DNA of 45,976 nucleotides from NCBI GenBank assembly GCA_022766785.1, contig JALEOL010000004.1:1-45976 (forward strand), in the 5' to 3' direction. This document shows positions 34,461 through 42,851 of the stretch, piece by piece. Position numbers and translations under genes: made by a program. The stretch's first letter is position 1. The number at the start of each line of letters is the position of its first letter. Origin of the DNA: Oscillospiraceae bacterium. GTDB taxonomy: Bacteria > Bacillota > Clostridia > Oscillospirales > Ruminococcaceae. The notes beneath the pieces are model-generated. The model was not told where the DNA came from. It saw only the letters and a program-made list of their open reading frames with translations, and made no database searches.

Positions 34461-34841
34461 ATGTCAGCTAATATATTTATACGAATCGGAACAAACATCA
34501 TCGAAATGAAGCGTATCCGAAAAGCAGCGCGCAACCCGAAATTCCTCGCAAAATACTTCTCCGCGGACGAGATACGTTATCTCGTTGCCCACAAACTCTG
34601 CACAGAGCTTGTAGCGGAGAACTACTGCGCAAAAGTCGCATTCGCAAAGGCTATCGGGACAGGCTTCCGCATAGTTCACCCACAGGACGTGACGGTGCTC
34701 CGCGACCGGCTCGGCTCGCCTTTCATCATTACATCGGGAAGGGCGAAAATGCTGGAGGAGCGCGAACACTATGTGTTCAATCTTTCTGTGGCGCACTGCA
34801 AGGAATACGCAAGCGCAACGGTCATCATCAACAGAGAATAA
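34461..34841 (+). CDS. AcpS-like protein with both metal-ligand acids replaced
   Basis: The 126-residue protein aligns along its whole length with holo-acyl-carrier-protein synthase, which transfers 4'-phosphopantetheine from CoA to ACP. The conserved GTDIVEI reads GTNIIEM, so the Mg2+-binding Asp is Asn12. The conserved FAAKEAxxKA reads YCAKVAFAKA, so the second metal-ligand Glu is Val59. Other family signs are kept: FSADEI, AIGTGF, the GSPFI stretch, and SVAHCKEYASA near the C terminus. Both codons (AAC for Asn12, GTC for Val59) are unambiguous in the sequence and the frame is intact. Normal catalysis is doubtful; a second, active AcpS elsewhere in the genome is expected. It follows the DUF6106-like gene by 18 nt and precedes a terminator. 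Confidence 0.85.
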   Translation: MSANIFIRIGTNIIEMKRIRKAARNPKFLAKYFSADEIRYLVAHKLCTELVAENYCAKVAFAKAIGTGFRIVHPQDVTVLRDRLGSPFIITSGRAKMLEEREHYVFNLSVAHCKEYASATVIINRE

Positions 34842-34846
34842 CAACT

Positions 34847-34873
34847 GCGCCGCACGGCATTGCGGCGCTTTTT
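34847..34873 (+). terminator. Intrinsic terminator directly ahead of the GTPase-nuclease fusion
   Basis: A perfect 8-bp stem, GCGCCGCA (34847-34854) with TGCGGCGC (34861-34868), has a 6-nt loop and TTTTT at 34869-34873. It begins 5 nt after the AcpS-like stop and ends 16 nt before the fusion ATG, just before its AAAGGAG. It could end the upstream transcript or act as an attenuator. Confidence 0.82.
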
Positions 34874-34889
34874 CTTTAAAGGAGATCAA

Positions 34890-37454
34890 ATGAAGCGTAT
34901 TGTCATCGGAATGACCGCGCATGTCGATTCCGGAAAAACCACGCTTTCAGAGGCGCTGCTGTATACCGCCGGTGAGCTGCGAAAGCTGGGCAGGGTGGAT
35001 CACGGGGACACCTTTCTTGACAGCGACCCTATCGAGCGCAGCAGGGGGATCACCGTGTTCTCAAAGCAGGCGGTAATGCGGCTGGACGGGGACGAATACA
35101 CCCTGCTGGACACGCCGGGTCATGTGGATTTCTCGACGGAGACCGAAAGAGCGCTGCGCGTGCTGGACTACGCCGTGCTTGTCATAAGCGGCACAGACGG
35201 CGTGCAGAGCCACACAGAGACCCTCTGGCGGCTGCTGAAACGATACGATATCCCGGCGTTCATATTCGTGAACAAAATGGACATCTCGTTCCTTGAGAAG
35301 CAGTCGCACATGAACGAGCTGAAAAGGAAGCTGTCCCCAGGCTGCGTGGAGCTTTCCGACGATAACGGTTTGACCGAGGAGCTTGCCGAGTGCTCCGAGG
35401 AACTCATGAACAGCTATCTGGACAGCGGTGACATATCCGACGAGCTTATCGCCGGCGCGATAAAACGCCGCGAGGTGTTCCCGGTGATCTTCGGTTCGGC
35501 GCTGAAGCTGCGCGGCGTGAAGGAGCTGATTAACGCTATCGAACGCTTTACCCGTCAGCCGCAGCCCACGGAGGAATTCGGCGCTGTGATCTATAAGATA
35601 ACCACAGACGAGCAGGGCGCGCGGCTCACGCATATGAAGATAACCGGCGGTTCTCTTAAAGTCAAAGCAGCACTGGAATGCGGCGGAAAGAAGGAAAAGG
35701 TGAACCAGATACGGATCTACTCCGGCACGAAATTCACCACCACTGACGAAGCGCCGGCAGGCACTCTCTGCGCAGTAACCGGGCTTTCTTCCGGGAGCGC
35801 CGGCGAGGGTCTGGGTACGGAAAGCAGCTGCCCCTCTCCCCTGCTGGAACCGGTCATGACCTACCGCATGGTGCTTCCGCCAAAGACGGATATCCCCACA
35901 ACGCTTGCGAAATTACAGGAGCTTTGCGACGAGGATCCAATGCTCAGGATAGTCTGGAACGAGCAGCTGAAAGAGATCCACGTTCATCTTATGGGGGAGA
36001 TACAGTTAGAGGTGCTGACAAGCGTTCTTCGCAGCCGGTTCGGGCTTGAAGCGGCATTTGATCAGGGCAGCATAGCCTACAAGGAAACAATAGCCGCTCC
36101 CGTCGAGGGCGTGGGGCATTATGAGCCGCTGCGACATTACGCCGAAGTTCACCTGCTGCTGGAGCCGGGAGAGCGCGGCACCGGGCTGCAATTCTTCACC
36201 GACTGCCGCAGGGACGATCTTGACACCAACTGGCAGCGGCTGATTCTGACCCACCTTGAGGAGAAAACCCACATCGGCGTGCTGACCGGCTCTCCGATCA
36301 CCGACATGAAAATAACCGTTGTTGCCGGAAAAGCCCACATAAAGCACACCGAGGGCGGCGACTTCCGGCAGGCGACATACCGTGCGGTAAGGCAGGGGCT
36401 GCGTTCCGCCCGGAGCGTTCTTCTGGAGCCGTGGTACGACTTCACGCTGACCGTTCCGCAGGAATTCACCGGACGCGCCATGACCGACCTCCAGCGAATG
36501 AACGGCGAGATACAGCCGCCGCGAAACACCGGTGACGAAACGGAATTCACGGGGAGCGCCCCGGTATCAGAGCTTCGGGGATATCAGGGCGATGTCATGG
36601 GCTACACCCGGGGAAAGGGGCGGCTTTCCTGCGTTCCCGGGGGATATCGTCCCTGCCACAACACGGACGAGGTGATAGCCGCAACAGGCTACGACTGCGA
36701 CGCGGACACCGAAAACTCCGCAGACAGCGTATTCTGCTCCCACGGCGCAGGAGTACTGGTACCCTGGAACGAGGCTCCGGCGAGAATGCACGTTGACAGC
36801 GGTCTGCGCTTCGGCGAAAACGACCGCGAGGAACCGGAGCAGGCGGTAACGCCGCAGCAGGTGAACTCCTACAAACAGCGCGTTGCCGCCGACAAGGAAC
36901 TCATGGAGATATTTGAGCGCACCTACGGCAGGATAAAGCGCGATGAACGCTCCGCAATGCGCACCGAAAAGCGCCCGCCGCCCCCGAAAACGCCGAAGCT
37001 CCCCCTGCCGCCAAAGGGACCGGAATACCTGCTGGTGGACGGATACAACATCATTTTCGGCTGGGAGGAGCTGAACAAGCTAGCAAAGGAAAACCTGGAG
37101 CTTGCCAGGACGCGGCTGATCAATATCCTGTGTAATTACCAGGGCTTCCGCCGGTGCGAGCTGATACTGGTGTTCGACGCATACCGGGTCAAGGGGAACC
37201 ACCGTGAGATCGAAAAGGAACACGGGATAACCGTGGTCTACACAAAGGAAGCGGAGACCGCCGACATGTTCATCGAAAAAACCGCGCACCAGCTTGGCAA
37301 GGACAAACGCGTCCGGGTGGCGACTTCTGATAATGTCGAGCAGATAATCATCATGGGCAGCGGCGCTATACGGGTGTCCGCGTCCGAATTCCTCGCCGAG
37401 GTGAAAGAGGTCGAGGAGGCAATTCGCAGAATAATCGAGGAAAAATATTTATAG
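34890..37454 (+). CDS. TetM/EF-G-like translation GTPase fused to a Rae1/YacP (NYN) endoribonuclease domain
   Basis: The 854-residue protein has two parts. Residues 1 to about 640 form a ribosomal-protection-type translation factor: G1 AHVDSGKT (10-17), RGITV switch I (52-56), DTPGH (74-78), NKMD (128-131), then EF-G-like domains II to V. The tip sequence that gives Tet(M) its drug contact (YSPVS) is absent; the same place reads IKHTEGGDF. After a proline-rich linker (about 690-710, RPPPPKTPKLPLPP) comes a NYN/PIN-like domain (713-854) closely resembling B. subtilis Rae1/YacP: LLVDGYNII (Asp717), VFDAYRVKG (Asp763), TKEAETAD (Asp792), VATSDNVEQ (Asp814). Rae1 cuts mRNA in the ribosomal A site. 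A GTPase that carries its own nuclease to the A site is the natural inference. ATG 34890 follows AAAGGAG; the upstream ATG at 34860 lies in the terminator. The peroxiredoxin gene follows after 9 nt. Confidence 0.93.
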   Translation: MKRIVIGMTAHVDSGKTTLSEALLYTAGELRKLGRVDHGDTFLDSDPIERSRGITVFSKQAVMRLDGDEYTLLDTPGHVDFSTETERALRVLDYAVLVISGTDGVQSHTETLWRLLKRYDIPAFIFVNKMDISFLEKQSHMNELKRKLSPGCVELSDDNGLTEELAECSEELMNSYLDSGDISDELIAGAIKRREVFPVIFGSALKLRGVKELINAIERFTRQPQPTEEFGAVIYKITTDEQGARLTHMKITGGSLKVKAALECGGKKEKVNQIRIYSGTKFTTTDEAPAGTLCAVTGLSSGSAGEGLGTESSCPSPLLEPVMTYRMVLPPKTDIPTTLAKLQELCDEDPMLRIVWNEQLKEIHVHLMGEIQLEVLTSVLRSRFGLEAAFDQGSIAYKETIAAPVEGVGHYEPLRHYAEVHLLLEPGERGTGLQFFTDCRRDDLDTNWQRLILTHLEEKTHIGVLTGSPITDMKITVVAGKAHIKHTEGGDFRQATYRAVRQGLRSARSVLLEPWYDFTLTVPQEFTGRAMTDLQRMNGEIQPPRNTGDETEFTGSAPVSELRGYQGDVMGYTRGKGRLSCVPGGYRPCHNTDEVIAATGYDCDADTENSADSVFCSHGAGVLVPWNEAPARMHVDSGLRFGENDREEPEQAVTPQQVNSYKQRVAADKELMEIFERTYGRIKRDERSAMRTEKRPPPPKTPKLPLPPKGPEYLLVDGYNIIFGWEELNKLAKENLELARTRLINILCNYQGFRRCELILVFDAYRVKGNHREIEKEHGITVVYTKEAETADMFIEKTAHQLGKDKRVRVATSDNVEQIIIMGSGAIRVSASEFLAEVKEVEEAIRRIIEEKYL

Positions 37455-37463
37455 GAGGAAGCT

Positions 37464-37928
37464 ATGCTTAACGAAAACACAAAAGCGCCGGAATTCACAC
37501 TTCACGACAAGGACGGAAACAGCGTATCACTCTCGGATTTCCGGGGCAAAAAGGTAGTGCTGTATTTCTATCCAAAGGACAACACCCCCGGCTGCACCCG
37601 GCAGGCATGCGCTTTTGCCGCAGCTTACAACGACTTCAGGGACGAGAATATCCAGGTCATCGGAATAAGCAGGGACAACGAAGCGTCCCACCGGAAATTC
37701 GCGGAGAAATACTCGCTGCCGTTTATCCTGCTGTCCGACCCGGAGCTTCAGGTGATAAAAGCCTACGACGTATGGGCGGAGAAAAAGCTGTACGGCAAGC
37801 TGGGCTTCGGCGTTATGAGAAGCACCTACATCATCAATGAGGAGGGCGTTATTGAAAAGGCAATGCCCAAAGTAAAGCCCGACACCAACGCCGCCGAGAT
37901 ACTGGCATATCTCAGGAGCGCGAAATGA
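37464..37928 (+). CDS. bcp: Thiol peroxidase, Bcp/PrxQ type peroxiredoxin
   Basis: This enzyme reduces peroxides using thioredoxin. The 154-residue protein has the thioredoxin-like fold with LYFYPKDNTPGCTRQACAF: peroxidatic Cys44 and resolving Cys49, five residues apart, as is characteristic of the BCP/PrxQ class. The conserved Arg appears in FGVMRSTYIINEEG. Length is typical. AGGAGG precedes the ATG. It lies 9 nt after the GTPase-nuclease fusion and overlaps trmO by 4 bp (ATGA), so the three genes form one transcript. Confidence 0.95.
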   Translation: MLNENTKAPEFTLHDKDGNSVSLSDFRGKKVVLYFYPKDNTPGCTRQACAFAAAYNDFRDENIQVIGISRDNEASHRKFAEKYSLPFILLSDPELQVIKAYDVWAEKKLYGKLGFGVMRSTYIINEEGVIEKAMPKVKPDTNAAEILAYLRSAK

Positions 37929-38605
37929 TCTCGCTGAAACAGATAGGCGTTATCCGCACGGATTTCCCGGAGAAATTCGGCATACCGCGACAGAGCGGAC
38001 TTGTGGACGAGCTGCGCTCAACGCTGGTTTTCGAGCCGGAATTCCGTGTGCCTGAAGCGCTGAGAGGGATAGAGCAGTTCTCCCACCTGTGGCTCATCTG
38101 GGAATTCTCAAAGGCGGTACGGGAGGGCTGGTCTCCAACGGTGCGCCCTCCCAGGCTTGGGGGGAACACACGAATGGGGGTATTTGCGACGCGCTCGCCG
38201 TTCCGCCCGAACCCTCTGGGGCTTAGCTGCGTAAGGCTTGTAGGCGTTGAATACGACACCCCGGAGGGAGCAGTGCTGCACCTTGCCGGAGCCGACATCA
38301 TGGACGGCACCCCGGTGTACGACATCAAGCCGTATCTCCCCTACGTTGACAGCCGCCCTGACGCCACCAACGGATTTGCGCTGGCTCAGCAGGAGGGCGT
38401 GCTGAATGTCGCTGTTCCCGAAAAGCTCTGCGAGCAGATACCGCCGGAAAAGCTGCCTGCGCTGAAAGCAGTGCTGGCGCAGGATCCCAGACCCCAGTAT
38501 ATCTCCGACCCGGAACGGGAATACACCATGAGCTTTGCCGGATACGAGATCAGCTTTACCGTTGACGGAACAGATCTCACGGTAACAAAAATAAGAAACT
38601 CATAA
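37925..38605 (+). CDS. trmO: tRNA (t6A37-N6)-methyltransferase TrmO
   Basis: TrmO (TsaA/YaeB) methylates t6A37 to m6t6A in tRNA-Thr using S-adenosylmethionine bound to a beta-barrel fold. The 226-residue protein has IGVIRTDFPEKFGIPRQSG at the N terminus, GIEQFSHLWLIWEF, the PRLGGNTRMGVFATRSPFRP core (conserved Arg and Pro), NPLGLS and DIMDGTPVYDIKPYLPY. The C-terminal extension is like that of E. coli YaeB. Its ATG overlaps the peroxiredoxin stop. Sua5, which starts the same modification, is encoded at 7135-8160. Confidence 0.93.
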   Translation: MISLKQIGVIRTDFPEKFGIPRQSGLVDELRSTLVFEPEFRVPEALRGIEQFSHLWLIWEFSKAVREGWSPTVRPPRLGGNTRMGVFATRSPFRPNPLGLSCVRLVGVEYDTPEGAVLHLAGADIMDGTPVYDIKPYLPYVDSRPDATNGFALAQQEGVLNVAVPEKLCEQIPPEKLPALKAVLAQDPRPQYISDPEREYTMSFAGYEISFTVDGTDLTVTKIRNS

Positions 38606-38606
38606 C

Positions 38607-38635
38607 AAAAACGGCGCCGGTTTTATCCGACGCCG
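38607..38635 (-). terminator. Terminator between trmO and the histone-like/SCP2 gene
   Basis: The inverted repeat CGGCGCCGG (38612-38620) and CCGACGCCG (38627-38635) has one mismatch and a 6-nt loop. On the minus strand it is followed by TTTTT (38611-38607). The plus-strand side lacks a U-run, so it mainly serves the minus-strand gene. Confidence 0.75.
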
Positions 38636-38656
38636 AATTGTATTCAGATAAAGATA

Positions 38657-39280
38657 TCAGCCGAACAGCTTTGCGAACCTGAGCGCAAACTGAACATTGC
38701 CTGCAACATAAAGCGCACCGTTCTCAACGGCTTCCTTTACGGTCAGCTTGCCGTCTGCGATTGCAAGAGCGTTCTCAACGGAGATAGCAGCCTCCAGATC
38801 CTTTTCGATGTAATCATACGGAGCAACCGTTACGCTTCCGTCCTTGATCTCGATGTACATATGAGCCTCGAACGGGCCGTACAGCTTGATGTCAACAGCA
38901 GCCTTTCCTTCTGCGGCAATGGACTTAGCAGCTGCCTTGTCGATACGCTTGCTGATCTTTGCAACGATATCGTCAACGGTAACAGGCTTCGGCTTTCTGC
39001 CGCCGCGCTTCTTCTCGGGAGCAGCCTTTGCAGGAGCAGCCTTAGGAGCAGATTTCTTTGCAGAAGTCTTTTTGGTCGCGGTTTTTGCAGCAGCCTTTGC
39101 AGCTGTCTTTGCCGGAGCGGTCTTTTTCGGTTCCGCCTTGGGAGCTTCTGCAGGAGCAGCAACAGCCTTCACTTCTTCTGCCTTGATCTCAGCCGCTTTT
39201 GCAGCTGCTTTCGCAACGGGTTTTGCAGCAGTTTCAGTCTGAGCGGCGGTTATCGGTGTGGATTTCTTAGTTCTAGGCAT
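38657..39280 (-). CDS. Histone H1-like Ala/Lys/Pro tail fused to an SCP2 domain
   Basis: The 207-residue protein has two unlike halves. Residues 1-98 are Ala/Lys/Pro-rich with repeats such as AKTAAKAAAKTATKKTSAKK, like eukaryotic H1 tails and bacterial HctB/AlgP proteins, and end in KRGGRKPKP, which resembles an AT-hook. Residues 104-207 form an SCP2-type domain: KAAVDIKLYGPFEAHMYIEI, GSVTVAP, then ENALAIADGKLTVKEAVENG and YVAGNVQFALRFAKLFG. SCP2 domains hold lipids or act as small hydrophobic modules. DNA binding and lipid binding in one chain is unusual. ATG 39280 follows AAAGGAA; the longer frame to 39337 covers the leader. It has its own promoter (39349-39377). Confidence 0.82.
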   Translation of the reverse strand: MPRTKKSTPITAAQTETAAKPVAKAAAKAAEIKAEEVKAVAAPAEAPKAEPKKTAPAKTAAKAAAKTATKKTSAKKSAPKAAPAKAAPEKKRGGRKPKPVTVDDIVAKISKRIDKAAAKSIAAEGKAAVDIKLYGPFEAHMYIEIKDGSVTVAPYDYIEKDLEAAISVENALAIADGKLTVKEAVENGALYVAGNVQFALRFAKLFG

Positions 39281-39348
39281 AATCGTAATTCCTTTCAAAT
39301 ATCCCATGACACGGCTGCAACAACGCATGCCTGCCACTGTATACCTAT

Positions 39349-39377
39349 ATCATAACACATTTATTTCAATTTTGCAA
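39349..39377 (-). promoter_or_regulatory. Sigma-A promoter of the histone-like/SCP2 gene
   Basis: On the minus strand TTGCAA (39372-39377) and TATGAT (39349-39354) have a 17-bp spacer, about 70 bp before the ATG and downstream of the carB stop. Confidence 0.7.
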
Positions 39378-39475
39378 CAGTTTTTAAGAAAAATTTTCAA
39401 AAAAACGTGTAATCAGTCTGATAATCCTGTGTCGATCCGGTCATTGGTTCATTTTATCCACATGCCCGGAGAATA

Positions 39476-42400
39476 TCACTCTATATCGCCATGGTGAGCC
39501 TGGAGAGACTTCACGCCGAAATGATCGTTCTCCTTTATCGCCCTGATACCCTCCGCGCTTGCCTTTGCCGCTGCCATTGTGGTGATATACGGAACACGGT
39601 GCTTTATCGCAGCCTTTCTGATGTAGCTGTCGTCGGTCACGCTGTCCTTTCCGGCAGGCGTATTGATGATGAGCTGTATCTCGCCGTTCGCGATCTGGTC
39701 AGCGATATTGGGTCTGCCCTCGTACATCTTGAAGATACGTTCAACGGGTATTCCTGCCGCCTTTATCATCTCGTAGCTCTTGCCGGTCGCGATGATCCTG
39801 AAGCCCAGCGAGTCGAAAGCCTTTGCAACTTCAACAAGCTCGGGCTTGTCACGGTCGCATACGCTAAGCAGTACGGTGCCCTCGGACGGGAGCTTTGTAC
39901 GGGTAGCCTCCTGCGCCTTATAATAAGCCTCGCCGAAGGACGGAGAGATACCCAGCACCTCGCCGGTGGAGCGCATTTCAGGACCTAATACCGGGTCTAC
40001 CTCCGGGAACATGTTGAACGGGAACACCGCTTCCTTTACGCCGTAGTGGTTGATCTTTCTGTCACGAAGCTCCGGCACGGGGCTGGGCTTTCCGGTGAGC
40101 GATGATGTGATGATCTGGGTCGCGATCTGCACCATATTTATGCTGCAAACCTTTGATACCAGCGGCACGGTTCTGGACGCGCGGGGATTTGCCTCAAGGA
40201 CATACACGGTATCGTCCTCGATAGCGTACTGCATGTTCATCAGACCGCACACGTTCATCTCAACGGCGATCTTCTTTGTGTACTCCTTGATAGTAGCCAC
40301 CTGCTTGTCGGTAAGGTTCTTGCTGGGGAGAATGCACGCTGAGTCGCCGGAATGAACGCCTGCAAGCTCAATGTGCTCCATTACAGCCGGAACGAAGCAG
40401 TTCGTGCCGTCGGAGATAGCGTCCGCCTCGCACTCTGTCGCGTGGTGCAGGAAACGATCGATGAGGATAGGTCTGTCGGGAGTTACGCCGACCGCTGCCG
40501 CCATATAGACCCTCATCATCTCATCGTCGTGAACGATCTCCATACCTCTGCCGCCGAGAACGTAGGACGGGCGAACCATTACCGGATAGCCTATCCTGTT
40601 GGCGATCTCCAGAGCTTCATCAACATTTACCGCCATTCCGGATTCCGGCATGGGTATACCCAGTTTCTCCATCATTGCGCGGAAGTGGTCGCGGTCTTCT
40701 GCAAGGTCGATGGTTTCGGGGCTTGTGCCGAGAATGTTTACTCCGTACTTCTTGAGGTCGCCTGCGAGGTTCAGCGGAGTTTGACCGCCGAACTGAGCGA
40801 TAACTCCCACCGGCTTTTCCTTGTCATGAATGGAGAGAACGTCCTCCAGCGTCAGCGGCTCGAAATACAGCTTGTCCGAGGTGTCATAGTCGGTGGAAAC
40901 AGTTTCTGGGTTGCAGTTCACGATTATGGACTCAAAGCCGAGCTTTTTCAGCGCCAGCGCCGCATGAACGCAGCAATAGTCGAACTCGATACCCTGCCCT
41001 ATTCTGTTCGGACCGCCGCCGAGTATCATGATCTTCGGCTTGTCGGAAACCGGGCTTTCGTCCTTTTCAAGATGATAGGTGGAATAGTAATAAGCCGCAT
41101 TCTCAGTGCCGCTTACATGAATGCCCTCCCACGCTTCCTTTATGCCGTAGGATAGTCTTGTATTGCGAATTTCTTCCTCGGAGACCGCGAGCAGCTGGCT
41201 TAAATATCTGTCGGAGAAGCCGTCCAGCTTTGCCTGATACAGCACGTCCTTTGAGGGAACGCTGCCCTTCATTTCAAGCAGCTTGTTTTCCTCGTCAACA
41301 AGCTCCTTCATCTGCTGCAAGAACCAGTGCTTTATCTTTGTGAGGTCGTATATCTCGTCGATAGTTGCGCCCTTGCGGAGTGCTTCGTAAATAATGAACT
41401 GACGCTCGCTTGACGGGAAACGAAGCTTTGCCAGAAGCTCGTCCTTTGTCAGCTTGTTGAAATCCTTTGCGAAGCCCAGACCGTACCTGCCGGTTTCAAG
41501 GCTGCGGATAGCTTTCTGGAACGCCTCCTTGTAGGTCTTGCCGATGGACATTACCTCGCCGACAGCCTTCATCTGGGTGCCCAGCTTATCCTCGGAGCCT
41601 TTGAACTTCTCAAACGCCCAACGAGCGAACTTGATAACAACATAATCGCCGCCGGGAACGTACTTATCCAGTGTACCGTACTTGCCGCAGGGAATTTCGT
41701 CCAGGGTAAGACCGCAGGCGAGCATTGCGGAAACCAGCGCTATCGGGAAGCCGGTCGCCTTTGAAGCAAGAGCAGAGGAACGGGAAGTTCTCGGGTTTAT
41801 CTCGATAACAACGATCCTGCCGGAAACCGGGTCATGCGCGAACTGGCAGTTGCAGCCGCCGATGACCTCTATCGCCTTTACTATCTTATAAGAATACTCC
41901 TGGAGCTTCTTCTGAACGTCCTCGCTGATAGTCAGCATGGGCGCGGAGCAGAAAGAGTCGCCGGTATGAACTCCGATAGGGTCGATGTTCTCAATGAAGC
42001 AAACCGTTATAACGTTGTCGTTTGCGTCACGGACTACTTCAAGCTCCAGCTCCTCCCAGCCGCTGATACATTCCTCTACCAGCACCTGACCGACAAGGCT
42101 CGCCTGAAGTCCCCTTGCGCAGACAACTTTTAACTCGTCCACGTTGTAAACCATGCCGCCGCCTGCGCCGCCCATTGTGTAGGCAGGGCGAAGCACTACC
42201 GGATATTTAAGCTGCTCGGCGATCTTCACCGCTTCCTCAACGGAATAAGCGACCTCGCTTCTCGGCATTTCAATGCCCAGCTTCTGCATGGTGTGCTTGA
42301 ACTCGATCCTGTCCTCGCCGCGCTCGATTGCGTCCACCTGAACGCCGATGACCTGCACGCCGTACTTCTCCAGCACGCCGGCTTCGCTCAGCTCGGAGCA

Positions 42401-42694
42401 GAGGTTTAATCCCGACTGACCGCCGAGGTTCGGCAGAAGCGCGTCCGGGCGCTCCTTTTCGATGATCTGGGTGAGCCTGTCAACGTTCAGCGGCTCAATA
42501 TAGGTGATGTCCGCAACGTCCGGGTCGGTCATGATAGTCGCCGGGTTGGAATTCACCAGCACTATCTGGTATCCCAGCTTTTTCAGCGCCTTACAAGCCT
42601 GTGTTCCGGAATAGTCGAACTCGCACGCCTGTCCAATTATTATCGGACCGGAACCGATAATGAGAATTTTGTTGATATCCTGTTTCTTTGGCAT
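39476..42694 (-). CDS. carB: Carbamoyl-phosphate synthase large subunit
   Basis: CarB makes carbamoyl phosphate from bicarbonate, ATP and ammonia supplied by CarA, for arginine and pyrimidine synthesis. The 1072-residue protein has two homologous ATP-grasp halves: GSGPIIIGQACEFDYSGTQA near residue 14 with INPRTSRSSALASKATG, and GGGPNRIGQGIEFDYCCVHA with EANPRASRTVPLVSKV in the second half. A methylglyoxal-synthase-like allosteric domain ends the protein (about 935-1072). It is complete. carA is not adjacent. A TATAAT lies at 42747-42752 on the minus strand but with no good -35 box. No terminator is visible after the stop. Confidence 0.97.
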   Translation of the reverse strand: MPKKQDINKILIIGSGPIIIGQACEFDYSGTQACKALKKLGYQIVLVNSNPATIMTDPDVADITYIEPLNVDRLTQIIEKERPDALLPNLGGQSGLNLCSELSEAGVLEKYGVQVIGVQVDAIERGEDRIEFKHTMQKLGIEMPRSEVAYSVEEAVKIAEQLKYPVVLRPAYTMGGAGGGMVYNVDELKVVCARGLQASLVGQVLVEECISGWEELELEVVRDANDNVITVCFIENIDPIGVHTGDSFCSAPMLTISEDVQKKLQEYSYKIVKAIEVIGGCNCQFAHDPVSGRIVVIEINPRTSRSSALASKATGFPIALVSAMLACGLTLDEIPCGKYGTLDKYVPGGDYVVIKFARWAFEKFKGSEDKLGTQMKAVGEVMSIGKTYKEAFQKAIRSLETGRYGLGFAKDFNKLTKDELLAKLRFPSSERQFIIYEALRKGATIDEIYDLTKIKHWFLQQMKELVDEENKLLEMKGSVPSKDVLYQAKLDGFSDRYLSQLLAVSEEEIRNTRLSYGIKEAWEGIHVSGTENAAYYYSTYHLEKDESPVSDKPKIMILGGGPNRIGQGIEFDYCCVHAALALKKLGFESIIVNCNPETVSTDYDTSDKLYFEPLTLEDVLSIHDKEKPVGVIAQFGGQTPLNLAGDLKKYGVNILGTSPETIDLAEDRDHFRAMMEKLGIPMPESGMAVNVDEALEIANRIGYPVMVRPSYVLGGRGMEIVHDDEMMRVYMAAAVGVTPDRPILIDRFLHHATECEADAISDGTNCFVPAVMEHIELAGVHSGDSACILPSKNLTDKQVATIKEYTKKIAVEMNVCGLMNMQYAIEDDTVYVLEANPRASRTVPLVSKVCSINMVQIATQIITSSLTGKPSPVPELRDRKINHYGVKEAVFPFNMFPEVDPVLGPEMRSTGEVLGISPSFGEAYYKAQEATRTKLPSEGTVLLSVCDRDKPELVEVAKAFDSLGFRIIATGKSYEMIKAAGIPVERIFKMYEGRPNIADQIANGEIQLIINTPAGKDSVTDDSYIRKAAIKHRVPYITTMAAAKASAEGIRAIKENDHFGVKSLQAHHGDIE

Positions 42695-42814
42695 ATTTTT
42701 ACTCCCTTATCTCTTTCTTCTCCATGCTTCAGCACAGATTTTTTCTATTATATGATATCACAAATCGTAATATATTTCAATATACTTTTTCATATTTTTG
42801 CTCAATTCACCTAA

Positions 42815-42842
42815 ACAAAACGCCCCCGTAAAAACGGGAGCG
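42815..42842 (-). terminator. Terminator of the zinc-ribbon membrane protein gene
   Basis: On the minus strand CGCTCCCGT and ACGGGGGCG (rc of 42834-42842 and 42821-42829) pair with one wobble around a 4-nt T loop and run into TTTTGTTT. Confidence 0.82.
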
Positions 42843-42851
42843 CAATGTTAT

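Noticed and set aside
34890..37454. Simple tetracycline-resistance gene (tetM family)
   Set aside because: The drug-contact tip YSPVS is replaced by IKHTEGGDF and a nuclease domain is fused on; housekeeping neighbours also argue against a resistance cassette.
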